This document shows positions 1-9,228 of a stretch of 64,000 nt of DNA, in pieces. The number at the start of each line of letters is the position of its first letter. Position 1 is the stretch's first letter. Both the position numbers and the translations under genes were made by a program. The DNA is from Anaerolineae bacterium (GTDB taxonomy: Bacteria > Chloroflexota > Anaerolineae > Anaerolineales > Anaerolineaceae): assembly GCA_013314735.1 (NCBI GenBank), contig JABUFD010000002.1, positions 62,001-126,000 of the forward strand, read 5' to 3'. The notes below the pieces were generated by a model that saw only the letters and a list, made by a program, of their open reading frames with translations, was not told where the DNA came from and made no database searches.

Positions 1-297
1 TTATGGCAACCGCCGGTAGGCAGTTCGCTGGCAATGAATCTTGCCAGCATTGAAAAAATCCGTCCCTGGTTTGCCCACAGCCATGTATTTTCCTGGCATG
101 TTGATGACCGCGGTGCAGTGGAACGACTCGCATTCGCAAGCCGTGCGGATGATTGGCGGCAGTATTTCCAAAAAATGTCAGCCATGCCCGGTGACCATGC
201 CGCCTTGCTGGAATTTGTGCGTGATGATGCTGCTGAACAATTGTTACAGGACGCCAGAGATTTACGGTCCTTGCTATCCATTTTGAACCGAAGGTGA
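1..297 (+). CDS. Probable sugar phosphate isomerase/epimerase, C-terminal end (partial)
   Basis: The frame is open from base 1, so this is the last 98 residues of a gene that begins before the window. A WQPPVG segment, a later HVFSWH segment and a closing helix rich in Leu and Asp resemble the end of xylose-isomerase-like TIM-barrel sugar phosphate isomerases, in which the HxFxW stretch lies on a late barrel strand. No catalytic centre is visible, so the family call is tentative. It reads in the same direction as purA, 81 bases upstream of it. Confidence 0.5.
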   Translation, partial: LWQPPVGSSLAMNLASIEKIRPWFAHSHVFSWHVDDRGAVERLAFASRADDWRQYFQKMSAMPGDHAALLEFVRDDAAEQLLQDARDLRSLLSILNRR

Positions 298-378
298 GTA
301 GATTGCGCTGTTGGAGGTTGTGAGCGGTTTTCTGGTACACTTGTGCTGTTATTGGATTGGTGAGTGATTGGATGAACG

Positions 379-1668
379 ATGGCGCTTGATATCTTGATCG
401 GGGTACAGTGGGGAGATGAAGGAAAGGGCAGGTTTGTTGACCTGTTATCACAACAAATGGATTATGTGGCACGGTTTGCCGGAGGCGATAATGCCGGACA
501 TACCATCCACATTGGTGAACGTGTTTTCAAACTGCATTTGCTGCCTTCGGGAATGATCGATCCCCGGCCAATCTCCGTATTGGGGGCGGGTATGGTCATT
601 AACCCGGTGGTGCTGTTGAAAGAAATGGAATTCCTGCGGGAATCAGGCATTCCGGTGAATCCATCGCGATTGTTGATCTCCCACCGTGCCCACCTGGTGA
701 CGCCAGGTCATCGGCTGCTGGATCAATTGAATGAAGCGCGGCGCGGGGCGCAGAAGATCGGCACGACAGGGCGGGGCATCGGTCCGGCGTATGTTGACAA
801 AGTCAACCGCAGCGGGATCCTCTTTAACGACCTGCTAATCCCGGACAGGCTGATTGATAAGTTGACCATGCACATGGAGGAAGTCAACCAGCGGGTGCGG
901 GACGTCGTTGGTTTCGAAACCATCCCTGTGGACCAGGTAATTGATGACTATACCGCCATGGCAGAAATCCTGCGCCCCTATATCGCCGATGTTGGCGAAG
1001 TCCTGCGCCAGGCACTCAGTCGCGGGAAACGCATTCTGGCAGAAGGCGCCCAGGGCGCTTTGCTTGACATTGATCACGGTGGGTATCCATTTGTGACCAG
1101 TTCTTCATGCCTCGCACCAAACGCGTTGTTATCGTTGGGGGTGGGAATGCCAAAGGATGTCCGGGTGATCGGTGTGTTCAAAGCATTCCAGACGCGTGTG
1201 GGCGAAGGAGATTTCCCCACGGAAGTGTTCGATGAAACCACGGCAATTTTGCGCGGAGATGGGAGCAAACCGTGGGATGAATTTGGCACCACCACCGGCC
1301 GGCCGCGGCGCGTAGGCTGGCTCGATGGCGTGTTGCTGCGGCAGATGGCGGCATTAAATGGCGTGAGTGTGTTGGGATTGACCAAGCTCGATGTCCTTTC
1401 CGGTTTGCCCGTGGTTAAAATGTGCACGGCTTATGGTGGGCAGAAAGTTCTGGACCCATTGTTGGTTCAGGGACAGGTGGAACCCACCTATCAAGATTTT
1501 CCCGGTTGGGAAGGTGACTTGCAATCTGTGCGGAAATGGCTCGATTTACCCTCCAACGCCCGGCACTATGTGGAAGCGATCGAGGCTTTTATGGATATTC
1601 CCATCCGTTGGGTTTCTGTCGGGCCGGAACGCCAGCAAGTGATTTACCGGGATGAGGACGATCGTTGA
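379..1668 (+). CDS. purA: Adenylosuccinate synthase
   Basis: 429 aa, the normal family length. It joins IMP and aspartate using GTP to make adenylosuccinate in AMP synthesis, in the cytoplasm. The N-terminus has the diagnostic GDEGKG loop (residues 12-17) with catalytic Asp13, and NAGHT places catalytic His41 exactly where E. coli PurA has it. The substrate loop TTTGRPRR is present in the C-terminal half. The stop TGA overlaps the ATG of purB by one base (TGATG), so the two successive AMP-branch enzymes are translationally coupled. Confidence 0.97.
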   Translation: MALDILIGVQWGDEGKGRFVDLLSQQMDYVARFAGGDNAGHTIHIGERVFKLHLLPSGMIDPRPISVLGAGMVINPVVLLKEMEFLRESGIPVNPSRLLISHRAHLVTPGHRLLDQLNEARRGAQKIGTTGRGIGPAYVDKVNRSGILFNDLLIPDRLIDKLTMHMEEVNQRVRDVVGFETIPVDQVIDDYTAMAEILRPYIADVGEVLRQALSRGKRILAEGAQGALLDIDHGGYPFVTSSSCLAPNALLSLGVGMPKDVRVIGVFKAFQTRVGEGDFPTEVFDETTAILRGDGSKPWDEFGTTTGRPRRVGWLDGVLLRQMAALNGVSVLGLTKLDVLSGLPVVKMCTAYGGQKVLDPLLVQGQVEPTYQDFPGWEGDLQSVRKWLDLPSNARHYVEAIEAFMDIPIRWVSVGPERQQVIYRDEDDR

Positions 1669-3062
1669 TGGGTGCGTTTGACCGCTATCAATCGCCTTTC
1701 AGTTGGCGTTACGGGAGTGAGCCGATGCGCCAGTTGTGGGGGGAACGCAATAAATACCGAACCTGGCGCTTGCTGTGGGTAACCCTGGCGGATACCCAGA
1801 TGGAGTTTGGCCTGGTGACTCCAGAGCAGGCTGCTGACCTGCGCAACCATATGGAAGAGGTTGACATCGAAACCACCCTGGCGCATGAGGCTGTGCTGCA
1901 TCATGATGTGATGGCAGAAATTCATACCTTTCAGCAGCAGGCAGAAATCGGCGGGGGAATCATTCATCTTGGCGCAACATCTTCGGATATCAAAGACAAT
2001 GCCCTTGTTTTGCTCTGCCAGGCTGCTTTTGACTTGCTATTGCAGCGGCTGGATGTTGTTCTGGCACAATGGGTGCTGTTGATCCGGCAATGGGCGCCGA
2101 AATCGGTGATGGCTTTCACGCACCTGCAGCCGGCTGAACCAACAACCCTGGGGTATCGCTTCGCGTTGTATGCCCAGGATTTGCTGATGGACCGTGAAGC
2201 GATGCGGGAATGCCGTTCAGGCTTGCGCGGCAAGGGCCTGCGGGGGGCGGTGGGTACGGGAGCTTCGTTCCTGGAAATGATCGGCAGGGAGCAGGCGGAC
2301 GCGTTTGACGCGGCTCTCTCTCAAAAGCTGGGGCTGGCGTTTTTTACCGTTTGCAGTCAGACGTATCCCCGCAAGCAGGACCTGACAATGTTGAACTGCC
2401 TTGCCTCGCTGGGGGCATCATTGCACAAATTCGCCTTCGACCTGCGCCTGATGCAATCGCCGGTGATTGGGGAGTGGAGCGAACCCTTTGGCAGGCAGCA
2501 GGTGGGTTCTTCCGCCATGCCGTTCAAACGCAACCCGATCCAGGCAGAGAAAATCGATTCACTGGCACGCCTGCTGGCCCAATACCCGGGAGTGGCCTGG
2601 GGCAACACAGCCAACGCGTTACTGGAGCGCACGCTGGATGACAGCGCCAATAGTCGTGTGGCGATTCCGGAAGCATTCCTGATCGCCGATGAGTTGCTGC
2701 TTACCATCCAAAAAGTCCTTAACGGCCTGGTCGTGAACGAGACTGCGATCAATCGAAATTTTGCATTGTATGCTCCCTTTGCCGTGATTGAAACCGTATT
2801 AATGGCCGTCTGCCAGCGTGGGGCGGATCGACAGGAAATGCACGAACACCTGCGACAGCTCTCGATGGATGCCTGGTCGGCAGTGCAGGCGGGGAACGAA
2901 AACCCCTTACTGGCAATGCTGCAAACAGACCCGGTAATTGCGGGTTACCTGGGGGATGGCGGATTTGAGCAACTGCCACCAGCGGCGCACTATACCGGTT
3001 TTGCGGAGCAAAAGGCACAGCAACTGGCCGAGATCATCGAAAAAACCATTCAACAGAAATAA
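1668..3062 (+). CDS. purB: Adenylosuccinate lyase
   Basis: 464 aa from the ATG that overlaps the purA stop; a TTG one codon earlier is less likely. It cleaves adenylosuccinate to AMP and fumarate and also acts on SAICAR in IMP synthesis. The fumarase/aspartase superfamily signature SSAMPFKRNP lies near residues 281-290, and a GATSSD loop lies in the N-terminal third. It forms a two-gene unit with purA. No hairpin terminator follows, and the next gene starts 63 bases on from its own promoter. Confidence 0.96.
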   Translation: MGAFDRYQSPFSWRYGSEPMRQLWGERNKYRTWRLLWVTLADTQMEFGLVTPEQAADLRNHMEEVDIETTLAHEAVLHHDVMAEIHTFQQQAEIGGGIIHLGATSSDIKDNALVLLCQAAFDLLLQRLDVVLAQWVLLIRQWAPKSVMAFTHLQPAEPTTLGYRFALYAQDLLMDREAMRECRSGLRGKGLRGAVGTGASFLEMIGREQADAFDAALSQKLGLAFFTVCSQTYPRKQDLTMLNCLASLGASLHKFAFDLRLMQSPVIGEWSEPFGRQQVGSSAMPFKRNPIQAEKIDSLARLLAQYPGVAWGNTANALLERTLDDSANSRVAIPEAFLIADELLLTIQKVLNGLVVNETAINRNFALYAPFAVIETVLMAVCQRGADRQEMHEHLRQLSMDAWSAVQAGNENPLLAMLQTDPVIAGYLGDGGFEQLPPAAHYTGFAEQKAQQLAEIIEKTIQQK

Positions 3063-3110
3063 GGCGGGGTCATCTCCTGCCGGGTGGAAATGCCATGGAT
3101 TCAGTGCCGA

Positions 3111-3119
3111 TGATATAAT
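3111..3119 (+). promoter_or_regulatory. Extended -10 promoter for the DUF951 gene
   Basis: TGATATAAT matches the extended -10 form (TG, one base, TATAAT). No good -35 hexamer stands 17 bases upstream, as is common for extended -10 promoters. The ATG of the next gene lies 7 bases downstream of the hexamer, about where transcription would start, which implies a leaderless transcript. Confidence 0.55.
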
Positions 3120-3125
3120 CTTTGT

Positions 3126-3335
3126 ATGTTAATCGACCTGCAATTGGGTGATATTTTAACGATGAAGAAGAAACATCCCTGTGGCAGCTCGCAGTGGAAG
3201 GTGATGCGCCTGGGAGCAGATATTCGCCTCGAATGCTGCGGCTGCGGACGGCGGGTGATGTTAACTCGCAGTGAATTGGCCAAACGGGTGAAAGCAGTTC
3301 TTGCCAGAGGTTCTGATGCGCCAGACGTTCACTGA
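3126..3335 (+). CDS. DUF951 family protein
   Basis: 69 aa, cytoplasmic. It matches the DUF951 pattern: a GDI segment, then KKxHPCG, GADIRLEC and GCGRRVMLTR. The Cys residues in HPCG and ECCGCG suggest a small metal-binding or nucleic-acid-binding fold, but the function of the family is not established. The start at 3126 is kept because family members begin a few residues before the GD motif. There is no ribosome binding site before it and it sits almost on the predicted transcription start. Its 3' end overlaps the next gene by 20 bases. Confidence 0.85.
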   Translation: MLIDLQLGDILTMKKKHPCGSSQWKVMRLGADIRLECCGCGRRVMLTRSELAKRVKAVLARGSDAPDVH

Positions 3336-4449
3336 ACCAAAGACTGTCCTGATCCTTTATACAGAAACCGGTGGGACGCACCGGAATACAGCTGAAGCTG
3401 TCATGGAAGCCATCATGTTGGAATGCCCGGATGGCTTCCGGGTGGAATGTGTAGATATATGGAAGCTCAGTCCGATCCCTTTCCGCTGGCTTCCACGTAT
3501 GGTGCATCTGCTGCGGGAGCGCAAGAATATGCGCCGCTTCTCGGTGCAAAATACCCAAAATCCACGTTGGAAACGCATATTTAATAAATTGTCACGTCCT
3601 TACCTCCGGCGGATGATGTCCCAGTTAATGATTCGGCATCCGAATCAGTTAATGGTCGCCCTGCACCCCCTGGTAGCGGCACCGATCATCGACGCGATGG
3701 ATGGCCAGTCGCAACAGCCCTTTGTAGTCGTGGTTACCGACCTGGCAACGAAGAATGCTTTCTGGTTTGATGATCGGATTGCCATGACCTTTGTGCCAAC
3801 CGAGCAATGCCGGAAAAATGCTATGAAGAATGGCGTGCCATGGGAAAAACTCCGTATGGTGGGTGTGCCGGTTTCCATGCGTTACGCCGCCATATCAGAA
3901 ACGCAGGTGGCATTGCGGTCACGGCTTGGATTGTCGATCAACGCACCGGTGGTACTGTTGGCCGGGGGGAAAACTGGCAGCGGTCCGCTGCGTTCTACTG
4001 CGGTAATGATTGACGAGGCCATGGAAGGTATCCAACTGGTCGTTGTTACCGGAACAAACATTCGCCTGAAACAGCAATTGGAGCGGGGCTCGTGGAAAAA
4101 CCGGGTAATCGTTCTCGGATATGTGGATCATTTATGGGATTGGATGTGGGCGGCGGACATCCTGGTCAGTAAGGCTGGTACCGGTATGTTGGCGGAAGCC
4201 CTCAGTGTCGGGCTGCCGATGATCCTGTTTCACCGTATTCCATACCTCGAAGATGAGAATGTGACATACCTGGTGAATGAAGGTGCGGCGGTATGGGCAC
4301 CTACCCCATCAATGGTAGTGAACGGCTTGCGGCGCTGGCTGGAGTCGAAAACAGAACGGGAGGCCGCTGTCGCGGCCTGCCGAAGGTTGTCGGAACCCAA
4401 AGCGGCCCGTTTATTGGCACAGGAATTAATTCAACTCGCAGAAGAGTGA
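3316..4449 (+). CDS. MGDG-synthase-like glycosyltransferase (GT28 type)
   Basis: 377 aa from the ATG at 3316, with AGAGG a few bases before it. The N-terminus (LILYTETGGTHRNTAEAV) resembles the acceptor domain of monogalactosyldiacylglycerol synthases and MurG-like enzymes, where a GGxH loop binds the lipid acceptor. The C-terminal half has the nucleotide-sugar domain: a LAGGKTGSGP loop, and VSKAGTGMLAEAL followed by a Pro/Ile strand, as in the GT28 donor site. The likely role is transfer of a sugar to a membrane diacylglycerol. Donor and product cannot be read from the sequence. Confidence 0.82.
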   Translation: MRQTFTEPKTVLILYTETGGTHRNTAEAVMEAIMLECPDGFRVECVDIWKLSPIPFRWLPRMVHLLRERKNMRRFSVQNTQNPRWKRIFNKLSRPYLRRMMSQLMIRHPNQLMVALHPLVAAPIIDAMDGQSQQPFVVVVTDLATKNAFWFDDRIAMTFVPTEQCRKNAMKNGVPWEKLRMVGVPVSMRYAAISETQVALRSRLGLSINAPVVLLAGGKTGSGPLRSTAVMIDEAMEGIQLVVVTGTNIRLKQQLERGSWKNRVIVLGYVDHLWDWMWAADILVSKAGTGMLAEALSVGLPMILFHRIPYLEDENVTYLVNEGAAVWAPTPSMVVNGLRRWLESKTEREAAVAACRRLSEPKAARLLAQELIQLAEE

Positions 4450-4463
4450 GAGAGAGTTCGCTT

Positions 4464-4961
4464 ATGGCAATATTGGATGCAAAAACGATTGAATTTACCA
4501 GTAATTCTGCAGAACAAACCCGGCGGTTGGGGATGCGCCTGGGCGGGTTGTTGCAGCGGGGTGCCTGTATCTGCCTGAACGGTAATCTGGGCGCTGGGAA
4601 AACAACCTTTGTGCAGGGATTGGCGGCTGGATGGGGTTCGTCGGACCCGGTTACCAGCCCAACTTTTGTGCTGGTGAACCAGTATGAGCGCCTTACCGGG
4701 GGAATGTTATATCACCTCGATGCCTACCGGCTGGCAAACAGTCTCGAAGCTGAAGATCTCGACCTGACCGGTATGATGGAAGACGGCGTTTTGGTGGTGG
4801 AATGGCCGGAACGGATTGATGAAGCCCTGCCTGCTGACCGGCTGTGGGTGGACCTGACCTATGTGTCAGAAGGGAAGCGACACCTGGTGTTTCAACCGGT
4901 GGGCGAAACCTATGTTGAAATACTGAATGCCTTCCGCAAACGAACTTTTGGAGGTGTGTGA
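4464..4961 (+). CDS. tsaE: tRNA t6A synthesis ATPase TsaE
   Basis: 165 aa. It is the ATPase partner of TsaB/TsaD in making N6-threonylcarbamoyladenosine at position 37 of ANN-decoding tRNAs. The Walker A loop GNLGAGKT lies at residues 40-47, followed by the family markers SPTFVLVN, YHLDAYRL and VVEWPER. The ATG at 4464 is used; a longer in-frame extension runs back into the preceding gene and is not supported. The stop overlaps the tsaB start by one base. Confidence 0.94.
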   Translation: MAILDAKTIEFTSNSAEQTRRLGMRLGGLLQRGACICLNGNLGAGKTTFVQGLAAGWGSSDPVTSPTFVLVNQYERLTGGMLYHLDAYRLANSLEAEDLDLTGMMEDGVLVVEWPERIDEALPADRLWVDLTYVSEGKRHLVFQPVGETYVEILNAFRKRTFGGV

Positions 4962-5629
4962 TGTTGCTGGCTGTAGATACTTCAACCCAATCGATGGGGG
5001 CAGCGTTGTACCATGAGGAGGAAATTCTCGGTGAATTCACCTGGAAAACCAGGCGCCATCATACCACCGAGCTTGCCCCATCGGTGGCTGAATTGCTCGA
5101 ACGCTGCGGGGTGGCGATGGGTCAAATGGAGTGCCTGGCAATTGCTCTTGGCCCTGGTTCCTTTACGAGCCTGCGGATTGGTTTGGCGTATGTGAAAGGT
5201 CTGGCGTTGGCGCTGCATATTCCAGTGGTTGGCATACCCACGCTGGATATCCTCGCGGCCAGTATTTCCGCGGATGAACGCCCCCTGGTTGCCCTGCTGC
5301 AAGCAGGCAGAGGGCGAATTGCTTACCAGGTATTCCACCATGGCAAAAAAGGCTGGCAATCGGAGCATCCGGCGTCCCTGGGTAGATCGGCTGAATTGGC
5401 CGGGGTACTGCCTGTCAATGCCATCATCTGCGGGGAGATGACTGGAGATGACCGCAGTGTGATCAAGGAGAACCTGCCAAATTGCGAACTGTGTAGTCCA
5501 GCAGACAGCCTGCGGCGGAGCGGTTACCTGGCACAGATGGCATGGAAACGGTACCGGCGCGATGATGTTGATGATCCCGCCACCATCGCGCCAATCTACC
5601 TGCATGTGGGAACACCCATTCCGGGTTAA
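4961..5629 (+). CDS. tsaB: tRNA t6A synthesis protein TsaB
   Basis: 222 aa, ASKHA fold, the partner that stabilises TsaD. The N-terminus LLAVDTSTQSMGAAL and the segment LGPGSFTSLRIGLAYVKGLA are typical of TsaB. It is coupled to tsaE through TGATG, and rimI follows 14 bases later, which is the common bacterial order. The catalytic subunit gene tsaD is not in the window. Confidence 0.94.
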   Translation: MLLAVDTSTQSMGAALYHEEEILGEFTWKTRRHHTTELAPSVAELLERCGVAMGQMECLAIALGPGSFTSLRIGLAYVKGLALALHIPVVGIPTLDILAASISADERPLVALLQAGRGRIAYQVFHHGKKGWQSEHPASLGRSAELAGVLPVNAIICGEMTGDDRSVIKENLPNCELCSPADSLRRSGYLAQMAWKRYRRDDVDDPATIAPIYLHVGTPIPG

Positions 5630-5643
5630 TCCATTGGTGCTTG

Positions 5644-6144
5644 ATGAATAAAAGCGACCGGCCAACCCCCCTTCACTTCATGATCCGTCCCATGCAGGAA
5701 GCAGATCTGAAACGTGTTGCTGAAATTGATGCGCAGAGCTTCACATTGCCCTGGCCTGAGAATAGTTTCCGTTATGATCTGCTGCGTAACCGAAATTCGC
5801 ACATGTGGGTGGCGGAAGTGTGGAATGGGCAGCAGGCAATCGTCGCGGCTTCACTGGTCGTATGGGTAATCTTCGATGAAGCGCATATCGGCACAATCGC
5901 TGTCGCGCCGGAATTTCGCGGGATGAAGATTGCCACCCGCATGCTGGAAATGCTGATGGACTTTTTGAAGGAGCAAGCTGTGGAGCATGTGTTCCTCGAA
6001 GTTCGCAAGAGCAACCTGGTTGCCCAGCGGCTGTACCAACGATTCGGTTTTCAGGCAGTTCGTATCCGCCCACGTTATTATTCTGATAACAATGAAGATG
6101 CAATCGAAATGGAGGCCGCAGTTCAGCCAAAGATGGATGCCTGA
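5644..6144 (+). CDS. rimI: Ribosomal-protein-alanine N-acetyltransferase, RimI-like
   Basis: 166 aa GNAT acetyltransferase, expected to acetylate the N-terminus of ribosomal protein S18 from acetyl-CoA. The acetyl-CoA site reads IGTIAVAPEFRGMKIATRML (V-x-x-x-x-R/G-x-x-x-A class), and LEVRKSNLVAQRLYQRFGF is the classic RimI motif B. The ATG at 5644 is preferred over the TTG one codon earlier. Position after tsaE-tsaB supports RimI over a generic acetyltransferase. Confidence 0.88.
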   Translation: MNKSDRPTPLHFMIRPMQEADLKRVAEIDAQSFTLPWPENSFRYDLLRNRNSHMWVAEVWNGQQAIVAASLVVWVIFDEAHIGTIAVAPEFRGMKIATRMLEMLMDFLKEQAVEHVFLEVRKSNLVAQRLYQRFGFQAVRIRPRYYSDNNEDAIEMEAAVQPKMDA

Positions 6145-6258
6145 CAGGCCAAATGGCGACAGGAAAATCGAGTAAAATTAGAAAATATTTCTGATTTCCC
6201 GAATCAAGCCATTGAGAGAGAAAAGGAATGATCATATCAGCTGGTAAGGAGGTTTCCG

Positions 6259-6909
6259 ATGGAACAAACAGCCGCGTTAAAAGAAATCGCTCAGCAGATT
6301 GCGGTTTGCCAGCGCTGTGAACTCCACAAATCACGGAAAAATCCTGTGCCAGGCGCAGGCCCGGCAACGGCTGAGGTGATGTGCATCGGCGAAGGACCTG
6401 GCTTTTATGAAAATGAACAGGGTTTGCCATTTGTGGGAGCGTCAGGGAAATTCCTGACACATTTATTACAACAAGGGGGGTATCAACGTGAACAGGTATT
6501 CATAACCAACGTCGTGAAATGCAGACCGCCGGAAAACCGTGACCCGCAGGTGGATGAACTGGCAGCCTGCGCCCATTACCTTGACCGTCAGATCGAGCTG
6601 ATTGACCCGCGCATCATTGTTACTTTGGGGCGGTTTTCGATGGCCAGGTTCCTGCCTGATGTGCGCATCTCACAGGTGCATGGTAAGGCGGGGTATGTAG
6701 ATGGGCGATTGATCGTTCCCATGTATCACCCGGCAGCTGCGTTGCACAATCCGAACCTGCGCAGCGTGGTGGAGGCGGATTTTGCCAAATTACCGGGATT
6801 GATCGAACGCGCCAACCAGCGCATCCAGAAAATTAAAGAAGAAGCGGCGCGGCTGGAGGCTGATCAAACGGATCAGGACAACCCGGCTGTACAATTGAAA
6901 TTATTCTAG
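6259..6909 (+). CDS. Uracil-DNA glycosylase, type 4 (Fe-S)
   Basis: 216 aa. It removes uracil from DNA at the start of base-excision repair. Four cysteines at 17, 20, 88 and 104 are spaced as the [4Fe-4S] ligands of family 4 UDGs. GEGPG (44-48) with GLPFVGASG forms the uracil pocket, TNVVKCRPP follows, and MYHPAA is the C-terminal catalytic-loop motif. A strong AAGGAGG stands before the ATG. The last 30 residues are charged and helical, a common tail. The 114-base gap from rimI suggests an independent start, but no clear promoter was seen. Confidence 0.93.
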   Translation: MEQTAALKEIAQQIAVCQRCELHKSRKNPVPGAGPATAEVMCIGEGPGFYENEQGLPFVGASGKFLTHLLQQGGYQREQVFITNVVKCRPPENRDPQVDELAACAHYLDRQIELIDPRIIVTLGRFSMARFLPDVRISQVHGKAGYVDGRLIVPMYHPAAALHNPNLRSVVEADFAKLPGLIERANQRIQKIKEEAARLEADQTDQDNPAVQLKLF

Positions 6910-6934
6910 TTTTTTCTTAATGATAAGGACTACA

Positions 6935-8251
6935 ATGAACAGCAAGTCAGTGTTAATGGAAAAGTTTGCCAACAAGTCCGCTCTCGTAGCGGTGATGGGT
7001 TTGGGATATGTTGGTCTGCCCCTGGCAGTGGTATTTGCCGAAGCTGGGTTTCAGGTGATTGGGATCGACCCGGTGGAAGAGAAAATTCGCCTGATCAATG
7101 ATGGTGTCAGTTATATTCAGGATATTGAGTCAGAGCGGGTGACTAAACTGGTCCAGGCGGGAAAACTACAGGCCAGCACGGATTTCTCCCGTCTGAAAAT
7201 GGCCGATGCGGTGGCAATTTGCGTGCCGACTCCACTACGGAAGACCGGTGATCCGGATATCAGCTATATCATTTCGGCCGCTGATGGCCTGTCGCCATAT
7301 GTTCATCCGGGGATGGTGGTCAGCTTAGAATCCAGCACCTACCCGGGTACAACCAGTGAACTCCTGGTACCGCGCCTGGCAGAAGCGCGTGGCCTGGTGG
7401 TTGGCAAAGATGTTTTTATCACGTTCTCACCAGAACGGGTTGATCCCGGTCGTGAAGATTGGACAACCTACAATACCCCCAAGGTGTTGGGTGGAATGAC
7501 CCTTGATTGTACCGAGGTGGGCACAGCATGGTATGCCCAGGCGCTGGAAACCGTTGTTCCGGTCAGTTCGACCGAGGTGGCTGAGATGGCGAAATTGCTG
7601 GAAAACACCTTCCGCATGATCAATATTGGCCTGGTGAATGAATTGGCGATCATGTGTGAACGGCTGGGGGTAGATGTGTGGGAAGTGATCAATGCCGCGG
7701 CGACCAAGCCGTTTGGTTTTATGAAATTCACGCCTGGCCCCGGCCTGGGCGGTCATTGCATCCCAATTGATCCACTGTACCTGTCCTGGAAACTGCGTTC
7801 GTTGAATTACAACGCACGCTTCATCGAGTTGGCGTCTGAAATCAACACCCAGATGCCCCGTTTTGTCGTGCAGCGTGTGCAGGATGCGCTTAACAACCAC
7901 CAGAAAGCTTTGAATGGTTCAAATATTCTGGTGCTGGGAGTGGCTTATAAACCGGACATTGACGATATGCGGGAATCGCCGGCGCTGGATGTGATTCATC
8001 TGCTGCGGCAAAAGGGGGCGGAGGTTCATTACCATGACCCTTACGTTCCCGCCATTGACCATGATGGGATTGTGATGACTTGCGTTAAGGACTTAATTCC
8101 CGCAGTGCGGGAAAGTGATTGCGTGGTGATCGTCACCAACCATAGCGATTATAACTATACCGACATCCTGGACAATGCCCGGTTGATCTTCGATACCCGC
8201 AATGGGATGGGATCGCTGGGAAAGGACCATCCCAAAATCGTGAGGCTGTAA
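6935..8251 (+). CDS. Nucleotide-sugar dehydrogenase (UDP-GlcNAc/UDP-glucose 6-dehydrogenase family)
   Basis: 438 aa. It oxidises C6 of a UDP-sugar to a uronic acid using two NAD+. MGLGYVGLPLA is the Rossmann NAD loop, FSPERVDPG lies mid-protein, and GPGLGGHCIPIDP carries the catalytic Cys; VLGVAYKPDIDDMRESPA begins the C-terminal domain. The GGHCIPIDP form is typical of the WbpA/WbpO/TviB branch rather than of plain UDP-glucose dehydrogenases. The ATG at 6935 is chosen because AAGGAC stands just before it, while the upstream ATG at 6920 has none. It is the first gene of the polysaccharide cluster. Confidence 0.9.
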   Translation: MNSKSVLMEKFANKSALVAVMGLGYVGLPLAVVFAEAGFQVIGIDPVEEKIRLINDGVSYIQDIESERVTKLVQAGKLQASTDFSRLKMADAVAICVPTPLRKTGDPDISYIISAADGLSPYVHPGMVVSLESSTYPGTTSELLVPRLAEARGLVVGKDVFITFSPERVDPGREDWTTYNTPKVLGGMTLDCTEVGTAWYAQALETVVPVSSTEVAEMAKLLENTFRMINIGLVNELAIMCERLGVDVWEVINAAATKPFGFMKFTPGPGLGGHCIPIDPLYLSWKLRSLNYNARFIELASEINTQMPRFVVQRVQDALNNHQKALNGSNILVLGVAYKPDIDDMRESPALDVIHLLRQKGAEVHYHDPYVPAIDHDGIVMTCVKDLIPAVRESDCVVIVTNHSDYNYTDILDNARLIFDTRNGMGSLGKDHPKIVRL

Positions 8252-8253
8252 CC

Positions 8254-9228
8254 ATGGGTGATTATCTGGTTACCGGCGCAGCGGGTTTCATTGCGTACCG
8301 GGTATGTGAATTGTTGCTGGAGCAAGGGCACCGTGTGGTTGGCATTGACAATTTTTCGCCAGATTATGATTTGCGCATCAAGCAGTGGCGCTTGCAGCAA
8401 CTGCGGCAAAAGCATGCATTCGACTTCATCCAAGGCGATGTCGCGCGGATGGAGGATGTGGAAGCTTGTTTCCGGAATCGTCATTTCGCGGGTGTGATCA
8501 ATCTGGCGGCTCGTGCGGGGGTCCGTGCCAGCGTGGAAGACCCGTGGAGTTTTGTTAATACCAATATGGTTGGCACGCTTAACCTGCTGGAACAATGCCG
8601 GCTGCACGGCATCACCAAATTTGTCCTCGCCTCCACCTCCAGCCTGTATGGGAATGATGCCCCGCTGCCCACACCGGAGACCGCAGACAGCGACCATCCG
8701 CTGCAACCGTATGCCGCCAGCAAAAAGGGGGCAGAGGCGATGTGCCATGCCTACCATTTTCTCAACGGGATAGATGTGACCATCGTGCGGTACTTTACGG
8801 TGTATGGTCCTGCCGGGCGCCCGAACATGGCCATGTTCCGCTTCATTCAGTGGATTTCCGAGGGGCGTCCACTGCAGTTGTACGGTGACGGCGAGCAAAC
8901 ACGTGGCTTCACTTATCTGGATGATATCGCCCGTGGCACGATATTGGCGCTTCAACCCATCGGGTTTGAGGTGATCAACCTTGGTGGGCATGAGGTGGTG
9001 AGTATTAATCGGCTGATTGTCATGCTGGAAGAGATTATCGGAAAAACAGCCAACATTCATCGGACAGAAGCCCACAAAGCGGATATGCAAACCAATCATG
9101 CTGATGTGCACAAAGCGCAGCGTTTGTTGGGCTGGCAGGCCGAAGTAGGCCTGGCGGAAGGATTGCGGCGTTCAGTGGCGTGGTATCTGCAGGAACGGGA
9201 TTGGGCCTCACAGGTGGCGACAGAGTGA
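8254..9228 (+). CDS. NAD-dependent sugar epimerase (extended SDR, UDP-glucuronate 4-epimerase-like)
   Basis: 324 aa. TGAAGFIA binds NAD, SSLYG precedes the catalytic YAASK dyad, and RYFTVYGPAGRPNMA plus LYGDGEQTRGFTYLDD are typical of UDP-glucuronate/UDP-galactose 4-epimerases. It starts 2 bases after the dehydrogenase stop, so it probably interconverts that enzyme's product. The exact substrate is inferred. Its stop overlaps the GTG start of the flippase gene (GTGA). Confidence 0.88.
   Translation: MGDYLVTGAAGFIAYRVCELLLEQGHRVVGIDNFSPDYDLRIKQWRLQQLRQKHAFDFIQGDVARMEDVEACFRNRHFAGVINLAARAGVRASVEDPWSFVNTNMVGTLNLLEQCRLHGITKFVLASTSSLYGNDAPLPTPETADSDHPLQPYAASKKGAEAMCHAYHFLNGIDVTIVRYFTVYGPAGRPNMAMFRFIQWISEGRPLQLYGDGEQTRGFTYLDDIARGTILALQPIGFEVINLGGHEVVSINRLIVMLEEIIGKTANIHRTEAHKADMQTNHADVHKAQRLLGWQAEVGLAEGLRRSVAWYLQERDWASQVATE

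Noticed and set aside
4982-5665. 227-codon minus-strand open frame
   Set aside because: Antisense to tsaB, which has clear family motifs on the plus strand.
5741-6460. 239-codon minus-strand open frame
   Set aside because: Shadow of rimI and the uracil-DNA glycosylase, no ribosome site, implausible composition.
8155-9111. 318-codon minus-strand open frame
   Set aside because: Antisense to the epimerase gene; no recognisable domain.
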